Both the position numbers and the translations under genes were made by a program. The notes beneath the pieces are model-generated. The model ran no database searches. It was not told the DNA's origin and worked only from the letters and a program-made list of their open reading frames with translations. From contig JADFKB010000006.1 in assembly GCA_022565155.1 (NCBI GenBank), positions 1 to 64,000 of the forward strand: a stretch of DNA of 64,000 bases. The letters are read 5' to 3'. Origin of the DNA: Chloroflexota bacterium (lineage in GTDB: Bacteria > Chloroflexota > Dehalococcoidia > DSTF01 > RBG-16-68-14). Positions within the stretch are counted from its first letter, which is position 1. Each line of letters starts with the position of its first letter. This document shows, piece after piece, positions 1-9,946 of the stretch.

Positions 1-860
1 TCTACTTTCAGCTCCGCCAGCCGCCGGCGTACGGCCGGATCCTTGAGCAGCTCCGGACGATGCTCTTTCAGGTGCTCGATCAGGGAGTCGAAGCTTCTTC
101 CGAGCGCGCTCGTCGGCGCCAGCGCCACCCGCTCATGATCCAGCGCGTGCGTGACGATGTACCAGCCGCGGTTCTCTTCGCCGACGAGGGCATCGCTCGG
201 CACCCGCACGTCATCGTAGAAGGTTTGGTTGGTGCGCAGACCCGACATCATCCACATGGGGGTAATGGTAATCCCGGGCGTATCGGTGGGGACGATGAAC
301 ATCGAAATCCCGCGATGCTTGGGGGCATCCGGGTCCGTCCTGGCCGCGAGCCAGATGTGCGTCGCAGTATGGGCCCCGGAGGTGAAGATCTTCTGTCCGT
401 TGATCACCCAGTCGTCGCCGTCTCGCACGGCCCGGGTTTCCAACGACGCTAGGTCGGTGCCGGCGTTCGGCTCTGAATAGCCGATTGCGAAGCTCGTCGT
501 TCCATCCCAGATACCCGGCAGATACTTCTTCTTCTGATCATCCGTACCAAACGCCATAATCGAGGGCGCGACCGAACTGACGCTCAGTAGGCCGAAGGGT
601 ATCCCCCAGTACTCCAGCTCTTCGATGAGAATGAACTGGTACCAGGGAGACTTCCCTTCGCCGCCGTACTCTTCGGCCCAGCACATGCGAAGCCAGCCCT
701 TCTTGTCCAGCTCCTTCTTGAAGTTCTGGACCAACCGGCCTCCGCGTTCGTCACGGACCTCCTCTTGTTCTCGCAGCATCGCTGGGGTGCGGTGCTTGCG
801 GATGAGCGCACGCACCTCCTCGCGAAAGTCTTGGTACTCCTGTTCCCAGCCGAAATCCAT
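1..860 (-). CDS. acyl-CoA dehydrogenase, cut by the window edge
   Basis: FAD-dependent acyl-CoA dehydrogenase, which would make the 2,3-double bond in an acyl-CoA. Only the first 286 codons are here; the C-terminal helical domain with the catalytic base lies outside the window. The ATG (complement at 858-860) follows a GGAGGA ribosome site and sits 16 bases after the stop of the CoA-transferase gene before it, so it is the last visible gene of the operon that starts at 6355. Family marks seen: EEYGGEG (residues 63-69), the flavin and substrate motif IGYSEPNAGTDLASL (126-140) and WVINGQKIFTSGAHT (151-165). The paired CoA-transferases suggest that the substrate is activated by CoA transfer and then oxidised here. 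The family is secure; the substrate is unknown. Confidence 0.93.
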   Translation of the reverse strand, partial: MDFGWEQEYQDFREEVRALIRKHRTPAMLREQEEVRDERGGRLVQNFKKELDKKGWLRMCWAEEYGGEGKSPWYQFILIEELEYWGIPFGLLSVSSVAPSIMAFGTDDQKKKYLPGIWDGTTSFAIGYSEPNAGTDLASLETRAVRDGDDWVINGQKIFTSGAHTATHIWLAARTDPDAPKHRGISMFIVPTDTPGITITPMWMMSGLRTNQTFYDDVRVPSDALVGEENRGWYIVTHALDHERVALAPTSALGRSFDSLIEHLKEHRPELLKDPAVRRRLAELKV

Positions 861-876
861 AGACGTCCTCCGCTCG

Positions 877-2133
877 CTACTCCGCCTTCGTCCCCGTCTC
901 CTCGGGCACCTCAAGGACGCCCTCTGCGACGAGCCGCTCCACCTCGTCCTCCGGCATGTTGAGGAGACCGGTGCAGACCTCGCGCGTGTGCTGGCCGAGG
1001 GCCGGCGCCGGCCGAATGATCGTCTCGGGTAGTCGTGTGCCGTGAAAGGCGGGCCCTTCCAGGAGCAGGCGACCCAAAGGTGGCTGGTTTATGGGGCGCA
1101 GGTAGCCGCGCTTCGCCAGATGCGGATCCTCCGCCTGGTCGCGCGGATGCTGCACCATCCCAGCCGGGATCTTGTGCTCTTGGAGCACGGTCATCACCTC
1201 TCGGGAAGTGCGCGCCGATGTCCACCGGCCGAGCCGCCTATCGAGTTCAGCTCGGTGTTCTAGGCGGCCCCTGGTCGAACGGTAGGCCGCGCGGCGCGCC
1301 CAGGATGGGTCTCCCATAGCGGTCCGAAGTCGCTGCCACTGATCGTCGCTGCCGACGTTGATCACACACCACTCGTCCTCCCCCTGGCACGGATAGGCTC
1401 CCCAGGGAGCGCCTCTCACGCTGTGGTTGCCCTGAGGAAGCGCCGAGCCGGCGTGCAGGCTCTCCTGCAGGAAGATGTCGCCCAGCAGCCCGATCGGTAC
1501 CTCGAACTGCGCGATCTCCCCGTGCGCACCTATGCCCGTCTTCTCCCGCTGTATCAGGCTCGCCACAGCGAGGAGCGCGCCCAGACGCCCGATGAGATGA
1601 TCGGGGTAGATGTTCTGCGTGCCACCTGGGTGGTCTGCGTCTGCATCGTTCCAGAGGTAGCTCAGGCCGGTCACCATATGAGAGCTGGGCCCGTAGCCCA
1701 CCCAGTTGCTCCACTCCCCTGTGGAACCGAGAAGCTGACTGCTCATCATCACCACGCGTGGATTGATCTTCCGAACGACTTCGTACGCCAGACCTAATCG
1801 CTCCATCACGCCCGAGGCGCTATTCTCGACAATGACGTCCGCTTCTTGAACAAGACGTCGCACCAGCTTCCAGCCCTGTTTCGTCTTCAAGTTTACGCCG
1901 AAGCTACGCTTGCTCCGATTAGACGAGGCGAAGGGAGGACCCATCCCACCCGGCTGGATTGTCCGTATGAAGTCCGGATTTGCTGTACTCTCGACCTTTA
2001 TGACATCAGCGCCGTACTCCGCGAAGAGCCGACTTATCTCCACGCCCACGGCACCGATGCCGAAGTCGAGAACGCGCAGTCCCTGGAAAGGATATGCCTT
2101 CGTTCGCTTCGTCTGTTGTTTGCGCCCCATCAT
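877..2133 (-). CDS. CaiB/BaiF family (class III) CoA-transferase
   Basis: Class III CoA-transferase of 418 aa, the usual family length, moving CoA between acids through an aspartyl-CoA thioester. The N-terminal fold is clear (GLRVLDFGIGAVGVEISRLF, residues 18-37, then GADVIKVE). The likely catalytic aspartate is D178 in IYPDHLIGR, where the family has its Asp. The first codon is one of two consecutive ATGs; a GGCGGGG stretch upstream is a weak ribosome site. It lies 22 bases downstream of a second CaiB gene (2156-3343) and 16 bases before an acyl-CoA dehydrogenase. The two paralogues are clearly diverged, so they may form a heteromer or handle successive acids. The substrate cannot be told from sequence. 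Confidence 0.92.
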   Translation of the reverse strand: MMGRKQQTKRTKAYPFQGLRVLDFGIGAVGVEISRLFAEYGADVIKVESTANPDFIRTIQPGGMGPPFASSNRSKRSFGVNLKTKQGWKLVRRLVQEADVIVENSASGVMERLGLAYEVVRKINPRVVMMSSQLLGSTGEWSNWVGYGPSSHMVTGLSYLWNDADADHPGGTQNIYPDHLIGRLGALLAVASLIQREKTGIGAHGEIAQFEVPIGLLGDIFLQESLHAGSALPQGNHSVRGAPWGAYPCQGEDEWCVINVGSDDQWQRLRTAMGDPSWARRAAYRSTRGRLEHRAELDRRLGRWTSARTSREVMTVLQEHKIPAGMVQHPRDQAEDPHLAKRGYLRPINQPPLGRLLLEGPAFHGTRLPETIIRPAPALGQHTREVCTGLLNMPEDEVERLVAEGVLEVPEETGTKAE

Positions 2134-2155
2134 CGCATCCCCGCCTGACAGCGCG

Positions 2156-3343
2156 TCAGACGACGCCCTCTGCCCGGAGGCTGGCTAAGCTGTGCGCTTC
2201 GAGGCCCAGCTCGTCGACGTACACCTCGGCGTTATGCTCGCCCAGTGTGGGGGCCCGCTTCCGGAAGCCAAACCTTCGGCCGTCTATCTGGAGGAACCCC
2301 GCTGGCACCGTGCCCTCAACGCCAGGAGCCACCTCGGTCTTCACAAACGTGCCCCGCGACGCGGTATGCTCATTGGTCATCACCTCATCGGGCGTCAATC
2401 CGGGCGTTACTGCGATGCCCCGGCTCTGTGCTTCGCGGGCCAGCTCCATCTTCGTCTTGTCACGGAACAGGGCGTTGATTAGGGGGTCGAGAACATCTCG
2501 GTTCACGATGCGAAAGATGAACTCCTCCCACGCCTCATCCTTGACGATATCGGGCTCCCCAAGCCAGGCGCGGAAGGCGCGCCATTCGCGCGGACTCAGC
2601 ACGACCAGTCGCACGTGGCCGTCGGCACAGGGATAGATTGGATACACGATTCCGGATCCCGCCCGGTGCTGATAGCCGCCAGAATGGCTGTACGATGGCA
2701 GTGTCCAGTCTGACATGTTGGCTACCGACTCCATCACTGATACATCGAGATGCTGGCCACGTCCTGACCGAAGCCGCTGGAAGTACGCCATGAGCACAGC
2801 AAAGCCGGCGGTGATGGCGGTGCTATCATACGCTAGGGCACCCGGGGCAACCAGGGGCGGGCGCTCAGGGACCCCCGATCGATACATCATCCCGCCCATG
2901 GCGAAACCTATCATATCGCTGCCCAGGAAATCCCGGTATGGACCGGTCTGGCCGAAATCGGTGACCGAGGTGATGATCAAACGAGGGTACCTACGCAAGA
3001 CCTTCGCCGGATCGAGGCCCAGGGATGCCAAATGGCCGGGCGGAAAGGACTCGATCCACACGTCCGAGTCCTCCAGCAGGCTGTGCAAGAGTTCCTGGCC
3101 CGACTGCTTGGCGATGTCCAGCGTGACGCCGCGCTTGTTGGCATTGCGGTAGGCGAAGTAGAGGCTGGTATGGCCGTCGGGGGCGAGAGGCGGCAGGCGT
3201 CGGGAGGGTGAGCCTTCAGGTGGCTCGACACGGATCACGTCTGCGCCTAGGTCCGCCAGGACGCGGCCGCAGAGTTCCCCTTTCTCGTCGGCCATGTCGA
3301 CCACGCGGACTCCGGCTAACGGCCCAGTGGAATCGTCCGTCAT
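2156..3343 (-). CDS. CaiB/BaiF family (class III) CoA-transferase, second copy
   Basis: Class III CoA-transferase of 395 aa. The longer open frame begins at 3394, but the ATG at 3343 is preferred: a GGTGGGGGA ribosome site precedes it and the typical start of the fold (GPLAGVRVVDMADEKGE) follows within 7 codons. GADVIRVEPPEG (residues 34-45) is the family's nucleotide-side loop, and D173 in AYDSTAITAGF is the expected catalytic aspartate. It shares an operon with the CaiB paralogue at 877-2133, and a 200-base gap separates it from the nitronate monooxygenase-like gene upstream (3544-4680). Nothing recognisable lies in that gap (3344-3543), though it could hold an internal promoter. The acid pair it exchanges is not known. 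Confidence 0.92.
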   Translation of the reverse strand: MTDDSTGPLAGVRVVDMADEKGELCGRVLADLGADVIRVEPPEGSPSRRLPPLAPDGHTSLYFAYRNANKRGVTLDIAKQSGQELLHSLLEDSDVWIESFPPGHLASLGLDPAKVLRRYPRLIITSVTDFGQTGPYRDFLGSDMIGFAMGGMMYRSGVPERPPLVAPGALAYDSTAITAGFAVLMAYFQRLRSGRGQHLDVSVMESVANMSDWTLPSYSHSGGYQHRAGSGIVYPIYPCADGHVRLVVLSPREWRAFRAWLGEPDIVKDEAWEEFIFRIVNRDVLDPLINALFRDKTKMELAREAQSRGIAVTPGLTPDEVMTNEHTASRGTFVKTEVAPGVEGTVPAGFLQIDGRRFGFRKRAPTLGEHNAEVYVDELGLEAHSLASLRAEGVV

Positions 3344-3543
3344 TCCCCCACCTGATGCTGTTCGCTCTCTATGGGCATTCGTACGTGCTGCCACTGGATC
3401 AAGAAGCCCGCCTCGCAGAAGCTACGTGTCCAGGCAAGCGGCTCGTCCTACAGCCGTCCAGACTCAGAGAGATCGGCTGTGAAGCAATGACAAGACGATT
3501 CCCCCTCTGCCGGCCGTCGCTCGATTCGTGTGTGCGCTCGTCT

Positions 3544-4680
3544 CTACTTCGCTTTTTCCTCAGCGGGGGTCAACTCAGACACCCGAGTCGTAGTTTCGAT
3601 GTACTCGTTCACCATGTCGTAGATGAGATCGCGGCAGGAGGGGATAGTATTCATCCTCCCGACGATCTGCCCTACGGGTGTACCACTGAGATTCTTAGGG
3701 TCGGCGCCTTCGACTTGGATGGAGCGACCGATGCGTCTCTGCGCTTCTGCCGTCAGCATGTACTGGAGCGGCATTGGCAGCGTCCCTGGTGAGTCCGGGC
3801 TCTCCCACGCATCGGTCCACGCGGTGCGTAGCTGGCGCGCGGGCTTCCCGCTTAGCGCCCGCGACCGCACGGTGTCCTTAGAGGATGCCTTCATCAGCTT
3901 CTCCATCAGGATCTCGCCAGTATTGCTCTCCTTAACGGTGAGCCAGATCGAGCCTGTCCAGACGCCATCTGCGCCCAGGGCCAGCGCGGCGGCCATCTGA
4001 CGGCCGCTGCCAATACCGCCTGCGGCGAGGACCGGCGTCGGGTGGACTGCATCAACCACCTCGGGCACGAGCACCATCGTGGTTATCTCACCGGTATGGC
4101 CGCCCGCCTCCCAGCCCGATGCGACGATAATGTCGGTTCCGGCATCCAACTGCTTCTGCGCCTGGTGCACGTTGCCCACGAGGGCGGCGACAAGGGCATC
4201 CTTCGCGTGCACTGTTTCGACGACATCCCTAGGGGGAGGGCCCAACGCACTGGCGAGCAGCTTGATGGGGTGCGAGAGCGCAATGTCGACCTGGGATCTC
4301 GCCCCCTCGTCGGTCCAGCCCAGAAGTCCGACTGGCGCTGGTTCGTCATCCGGCATCGGGGGAAGTTCAAAGCGCTCCATGAGTTCGTCAACGAACTTGC
4401 GATGTTGCTCAGGGATCATCTTCTTCAGGGCGCCCGCGTCCGCGCCGAGATCGCCGCCGACGGAGGAGGCCGGCATCACAACATCGACGCCATAGGGCTT
4501 GCCATCGACGTGCTCGTCGATCCAGGCTAATTCAAGCTCGAGCTGCTCGGTAGGGAACGCCAAGGCCCCGAGGACGCCCATCCCTCCCGCCTTGCTGACT
4601 GCGGCGACGACATCGCGACAGTGACTAAAGGCAAAGATCGGGAACTCGATGTCGAACATCTCGCAGATACGAGTGCGCAT
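3544..4680 (-). CDS. nitronate monooxygenase / NPD-like FMN oxidoreductase
   Basis: TIM-barrel flavoprotein of the 2-nitropropane dioxygenase group (378 aa). Members oxidise nitronates, act as FMN enoyl reductases, or have unknown substrates. The barrel is seen from the start (ICEMFDIEFPIFAFSHCRDV), with a phosphate-binding turn AAGGIGSGRQMAAALALGAD followed by GVWTGS near residue 230, and GWEAGGHTGE near residue 190 where the family holds its active-site histidine. The gene follows the Rieske/P450 pair in the same direction (37 bases after the Rieske stop) and precedes two CoA-transferases. Inference: it works on an intermediate of the same pathway, not necessarily on a nitro compound. It lacks the extra motifs that would separate true nitronate monooxygenases from homologues by eye. 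Confidence 0.85.
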   Translation of the reverse strand: MRTRICEMFDIEFPIFAFSHCRDVVAAVSKAGGMGVLGALAFPTEQLELELAWIDEHVDGKPYGVDVVMPASSVGGDLGADAGALKKMIPEQHRKFVDELMERFELPPMPDDEPAPVGLLGWTDEGARSQVDIALSHPIKLLASALGPPPRDVVETVHAKDALVAALVGNVHQAQKQLDAGTDIIVASGWEAGGHTGEITTMVLVPEVVDAVHPTPVLAAGGIGSGRQMAAALALGADGVWTGSIWLTVKESNTGEILMEKLMKASSKDTVRSRALSGKPARQLRTAWTDAWESPDSPGTLPMPLQYMLTAEAQRRIGRSIQVEGADPKNLSGTPVGQIVGRMNTIPSCRDLIYDMVNEYIETTTRVSELTPAEEKAK

Positions 4681-4717
4681 GGTACCTTCCTCACCCCTCG
4701 CAGGGATGGTGGCCCCG

Positions 4718-5032
4718 CTACGGGGCAGCTAGCTGGATCTCTCCTCCGTCGTTCACCTGAACGCGATAGGTCGTCAGCTTCTCCGTTGGCGGCTCGGTCA
4801 CCGCCTCTCCGCTCGTGATATCGAACTGGCCGCCGTGAGAGGGACAGGTGACGATCTGTTCTTCCAGCAAACCCTGGGAGAGGCGACCGGCCATGTGCGT
4901 ACACGAGTCGCTGAAGGCGTAGATCGTGCCGTTCATGTTGGCCAGCGCTACCTCACCGCCCTGGAAATCTACCAGCGTCACCTCGCCTTGCGGCACATCT
5001 GCCAGGTCAGCTACTTTCACGAAGTCGGCCAT
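4718..5032 (-). CDS. stand-alone Rieske [2Fe-2S] ferredoxin
   Basis: Small soluble electron carrier (104 aa). Both halves of the Rieske cluster site are present: C44-T-H46 in SDSCTHMAGRL and C63-P-S-H66 in VTCPSHGGQFD, the normal Cys-x-His and Cys-x-x-His pattern with normal spacing. An upstream in-frame GTG is possible, but the ATG at 5032 has GAGGAG six bases before it. It starts 12 bases after the P450 stop (5045), so the two are almost certainly co-transcribed. Inference: this protein passes electrons to that P450. A second P450/Rieske pair occurs at 52921-54517. No ferredoxin reductase gene is seen nearby. Confidence 0.94.
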   Translation of the reverse strand: MADFVKVADLADVPQGEVTLVDFQGGEVALANMNGTIYAFSDSCTHMAGRLSQGLLEEQIVTCPSHGGQFDITSGEAVTEPPTEKLTTYRVQVNDGGEIQLAAP

Positions 5033-5044
5033 CACCGTCTCCTC

Positions 5045-6355
5045 TTAGGAAGCGGTCTGCGGCGCTGCGCGAACCGTTTGCCCCTCGACTTTAGCAGGTG
5101 TGAACTTCACGGGCAGGTGCTTGATGCCGCTGATGAAGTTCGAGCGAAGGCGTTGGGCGGGGCCCGCCTGCTGGATGTCAGGCATCCGGCGGATCAGCTC
5201 CTCGAACATCACCCGGATCTCCAGCCGGGCCAGGTTGAGACCAAGACAGTTGTGCGGGCCGCCGGCGCCGAAGGTGAGATGCATGTTGGGCGTGCGCCCG
5301 ACGTCGAAGCGATAGGGATCTGGGAAGACCTCCTCATCCCGATTGGCCGAGATGTACCAGAGCGTCACCTTGTCATCCTTCTTGATCTGCTGGCCCCGGA
5401 TCTCCTCGTCCTGCGTCGCGTTGCGCCGGAAGTACATCACCGGTGTCACAAAGCGCAGCATCTCCTCCACCGCACTGTTCATGAGCGAAGGATCATCCCG
5501 GAGCCGTGTCCACTCGTCCGGGAATTCAAAGAAGGTGAGCATACCTCCAGCGATTAGATTTCGGGTCGTCTCGTTGCCGGCCACAGACAGCAGGAGGAAG
5601 AAGACATTGATCTCAAGTTGAGTCAGCTCATCGCCGTCGACCTCCGCGTCGATGAGGACGCTTATCAGATCATCCTTCGGGTCCTTGCGTCGTTCAGCGG
5701 ACAGTTTTTCAGCATAGGCATACATCTCGATGCCGGCGTTCATGGTGGCGTCCGGAGAGACTTGGTATTCGGGATCCGCGCTGCCGATCATCCTGTTGCT
5801 CCACTCGAAGATCTTGTGCCGGTCCTCGTGGGGGATGCCGATCAGTTCGTCGACGACCTGAAGAGGCAATTCAGCGGCCACCTCAGTCACAAAGTCGCAT
5901 TCACCCTTGCTGGCGACCGTGTCGAGGACATCTTTGGTCACCTTACGGATGGCGGCCTCCATCCGGTTGATCCTGGCCATGGTGAACCCGGTGTTGACCA
6001 GCTTGCGCAGTTTGGTGTGATGGGGTGGGTCCATATTGAGCATCATGAGCTCTTGGCCCGCGCCAACGCCTTGAGCCTGCGAGTCGCCTCCGTCTTGCGA
6101 ACCGCCCTCAGCCTGTCCGGCGCCCCCATACTCAGACTCGCTCATGCCGACGACACCGTGGGCGGACGAGAACGTAGAGAAGTCCTGAGAGGCCTTCTCG
6201 ATGTCGTGGTATTTGGTCAGCACCCAGAACCCCGGGCCGTTCGGCTCAGGGTGCAGGTAAACCGGCGCCTCCTTGCGTAGGAGCTTGAACGCCTCGTGGG
6301 GGACACCCTCGACGAAGATATCCATGTTGAGCAGATCGATGTCCGCTAGCTTCAT
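5045..6355 (-). CDS. cytochrome P450
   Basis: Haem-thiolate monooxygenase of 436 aa. The start used is the ATG at 6355, with GGAGGA nine bases upstream. The open frame runs back to 6532, but those 59 codons look non-coding. Seen: oxygen-activation helix AGNETTRNLI (259-268), ExxR at E298-R301, and the haem loop FGAGGPHNCLG with ligand C380. The style resembles the actinobacterial steroid and fatty-acid P450s (CYP124/125/142-like), but that is an impression. Odd point: residues about 72-100, in the B-C loop that covers the active site, are a Gly/Gln/Ser/Asp-rich insert. First gene of a minus-strand operon, divergent from the thiolase operon at 6665. Confidence 0.94.
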   Translation of the reverse strand: MKLADIDLLNMDIFVEGVPHEAFKLLRKEAPVYLHPEPNGPGFWVLTKYHDIEKASQDFSTFSSAHGVVGMSESEYGGAGQAEGGSQDGGDSQAQGVGAGQELMMLNMDPPHHTKLRKLVNTGFTMARINRMEAAIRKVTKDVLDTVASKGECDFVTEVAAELPLQVVDELIGIPHEDRHKIFEWSNRMIGSADPEYQVSPDATMNAGIEMYAYAEKLSAERRKDPKDDLISVLIDAEVDGDELTQLEINVFFLLLSVAGNETTRNLIAGGMLTFFEFPDEWTRLRDDPSLMNSAVEEMLRFVTPVMYFRRNATQDEEIRGQQIKKDDKVTLWYISANRDEEVFPDPYRFDVGRTPNMHLTFGAGGPHNCLGLNLARLEIRVMFEELIRRMPDIQQAGPAQRLRSNFISGIKHLPVKFTPAKVEGQTVRAAPQTAS

Positions 6356-6552
6356 AGTCGAAACTCCTCCGTGTAAGCCTGCCCTTACGCCATGCTGGGA
6401 ATCCCCGCCTGCGTGACGCTGCCGCCAGCAATCTTGACCCACCACACATTCCCCGATGGGCATTCCAAGGGATCCGTTAGGCCTCTCGGGGAGTCGCGCG
6501 CTAATAGTAGTCTTTAGCTCCTGGCCTGTCAACCAGCCTGCTCGCTTATTCC

Positions 6553-7831
<1,279 letters not shown>

Positions 7832-7857
7832 CGGAACCGGAAGCCGAAGGAGGCCAG

Positions 7858-8766
7858 ATGCTTGAAGGGAAGGTAGCGATCGTTACCGGCGCCGGCCGAG
7901 GCCTCGGCCGGGCGGAGGCGCTTCAGCTGGCGAAGATGGGCGCCCGCGTCGTGGTCAATGACCTCGGTGTCGAACTGGACGGCAGCGGCGGCAGCCAAAG
8001 CCCCGCCCAACAAGTGGTCGACGAGATCGCAGCGGCCGGCGGCGAAGCGATCGCCCATCCTGGCGACGTGGCGAATTGGGACGATGCCCAAGGCCTGATC
8101 AACAAAGCGCTGGAGACGTTCGGCGGCCTGGACATCCTCGTCAACAACGCCGGCTTCTTGCGGGACCGGATGGTCTTCAACATGTCGGAAGAAGAATGGG
8201 ACGCCGTCATCCGGGTCCACCTGAAAGGCCACTTCTGCACAACGAAATGGGCGACCGTGCACTGGCGCGAGCTTTCGAAAGAGAAGGGCGGACCCGTGTA
8301 CGGCCGCATCATCAACACCGCTTCCGAAGCATTCCTTTTCGGCGCGCCTGGCCAGCCGAACTACGCGGCAGCTAAGGCAGGCATCGCAGCGCTCACCATG
8401 GCGACGGCCCAAGCGTGCCAGCGGTACGGTGTGACCGCCAACGCGATCTGTCCCCGGGCCCGTACACGCATGACCGAAGGCGTCGCCGGAGGCATGTTTG
8501 AGAAACCAGAGGAAGGGTTTGACGCGTTCGCGCCCGAAAACGTGGTACCGCTGGTGGGATACCTGGCGTCGCCGGCCGCGGAGAAGGTTTCAGGCCAGGT
8601 CTTCATTATCTACGGAAACAGGGCCTCGGTGCTGACGTCACCGCAGATCGCGAAGAGCTTCGACACGGAAGGCACCTGGACCGTAGAGGGCCTGGTCGAT
8701 GCGATGGGGCCTTACTTCGAGAAGCGCGAGCCGATCACGGACGGCTTCGCCATGCTGCGCCAGTAG
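7858..8766 (+). CDS. short-chain dehydrogenase/reductase, 3-hydroxyacyl-CoA dehydrogenase-like
   Basis: NAD(P)-dependent Rossmann oxidoreductase of 302 aa. The ATG at 7858 has GAAGGAGG before it; an earlier in-frame start lies inside the thiolase gene and is rejected. Seen: cofactor loop TGAGRGLG (10-17), NNAG at 96-99, S156, and the catalytic Y169-xxx-K173 in NYAAAKAG. The loop after VVNDLG with GSGGSQSPAQQVVDEI is like the dehydrogenase part of peroxisomal multifunctional protein 2 (HSD17B4) and its bacterial relatives. That fits oxidation of a 3-hydroxyacyl-CoA for the thiolase upstream. This assignment is by resemblance and neighbourhood. Confidence 0.93.
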   Translation: MLEGKVAIVTGAGRGLGRAEALQLAKMGARVVVNDLGVELDGSGGSQSPAQQVVDEIAAAGGEAIAHPGDVANWDDAQGLINKALETFGGLDILVNNAGFLRDRMVFNMSEEEWDAVIRVHLKGHFCTTKWATVHWRELSKEKGGPVYGRIINTASEAFLFGAPGQPNYAAAKAGIAALTMATAQACQRYGVTANAICPRARTRMTEGVAGGMFEKPEEGFDAFAPENVVPLVGYLASPAAEKVSGQVFIIYGNRASVLTSPQIAKSFDTEGTWTVEGLVDAMGPYFEKREPITDGFAMLRQ

Positions 8767-8775
8767 TCAACCCCC

Positions 8776-9900
8776 ATGCCTGCCAAGGGGAACTCGCCAG
8801 CCAGCGACCAGATACGGTCGCAAGAGCGCGACCTCGAGACCACCCACGCCAGGTTGACGGAGTGGGTCAGCGAGAAGATGCCCTCGGCCGAAGAGCTCCG
8901 CCTGTCTCCCTTCATCAAACCGGGCCTCGGTTTCTCCAACGAGACGTTGCTCAGCGAGCTGTCATGGCGAGAGGATGGCGAGGACCGATCCGAGGGTCTG
9001 GTGTTCCGGCTGGAGCCCCAGAGCTTTCGCGTGTTCCCCGAATATGACCTCCCCAAGCAGGCGCGAGTGATGCGATGCCTCCGCGAAACTGACGTCCCCG
9101 TTCCCGTGGTTCGCTGGCTTGAGGAGGACCAGCGTCTGCTCGGCTGCCCGTTCTACGTCATGGGGAGGATCGAAGGGGAGATTCCACCGGATGTACCCTT
9201 CTATCACACGTCCGGCCCCTGCTTCGACGCTACGCCTGAGCGGAGGGCGACAATGTGGTGGAGCGGCGTGGAGACTCTGGCTGGCATCCACACCCTGGAC
9301 TGGGAAGCCCTCGGCCTCGGCTTCCTCGGCGTGCCTAAGGGCGGTACCGGGCCTCTGGACCAGCAACTCGATTACTATGAACAGTTCCTCCGCTGGGCGC
9401 AGGGCGAGGAGCCCCAGCCCATCCTGGAGGCCGCCTTAGGATGGCTCAAGGAGAACCGCTACGTCCCGAAGAGGGTGAGCCTCTGCTGGGGTGACGCCCG
9501 TCTACCTAACCTCATCTATCGCGATGACAGGGTAACGGGAGTGCTAGACTGGGAGATGGCCTTCCTGGGCGACCCAGAGGCGGACTTGGGCTGGTGGCTC
9601 TTCCTCGACTGGCATCACAGCGAGGGGAACGGCACCCCGCGCCTGGAGGGATTTCCGGAGAGGGAAGAAACCGTCCGGCGCTACGAAGAGCTGACCGGGT
9701 GGCAGGCGGAGAACCTCTTCTACAACGAGGTGATGGCTGCCTTCCGATTCGGGGTGATCATGGTCAGTCTCTACCGAAACTTGAGCGAACGTGGCGTCGC
9801 GTTCGGGACGACGAACACCCCCACGACCAGGAGGCTCGCCGGCCTCCTGGATCTCCCTCTCCCCGAAGAGCAGCAATCGACGCGAGCACCGACGGAATAA
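8776..9900 (+). CDS. phosphotransferase family protein (APH/ACAD10 N-domain-like)
   Basis: Protein-kinase-fold phosphotransferase of 374 aa. The catalytic loop CWGDARLPNLI gives D240 and N245, and the metal-binding aspartate is D258 in VLDWEMAFLGDPEAD. This is the arrangement of aminoglycoside phosphotransferase-like enzymes. In catabolic operons and in mammalian ACAD10/11 this domain phosphorylates 4-hydroxyacyl-CoAs so that an acyl-CoA dehydrogenase-type partner can remove the phosphate. That role is known for the family and only inferred here; three ACAD10/11-like dehydrogenases occur elsewhere in the window. It begins 9 bases after the SDR stop, without a strong ribosome site, which suggests translational coupling. 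Antibiotic resistance is unlikely in this setting. Confidence 0.88.
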   Translation: MPAKGNSPASDQIRSQERDLETTHARLTEWVSEKMPSAEELRLSPFIKPGLGFSNETLLSELSWREDGEDRSEGLVFRLEPQSFRVFPEYDLPKQARVMRCLRETDVPVPVVRWLEEDQRLLGCPFYVMGRIEGEIPPDVPFYHTSGPCFDATPERRATMWWSGVETLAGIHTLDWEALGLGFLGVPKGGTGPLDQQLDYYEQFLRWAQGEEPQPILEAALGWLKENRYVPKRVSLCWGDARLPNLIYRDDRVTGVLDWEMAFLGDPEADLGWWLFLDWHHSEGNGTPRLEGFPEREETVRRYEELTGWQAENLFYNEVMAAFRFGVIMVSLYRNLSERGVAFGTTNTPTTRRLAGLLDLPLPEEQQSTRAPTE

Positions 9901-9946
9901 GGAGTGAAGCGAGAGAGGCTGCACACTACCTCAAAAGGAGACTCTG

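Noticed and set aside
6356-6532. N-terminal extension of the first P450
   Set aside because: The region has no P450-like sequence and lies behind a good ribosome site at the internal ATG (6355). Similar extensions at 3343-3394, 22996-23304, 24003-24413, 29544-29699, 36521-36619 and 59528-59791 are rejected for the same reasons.
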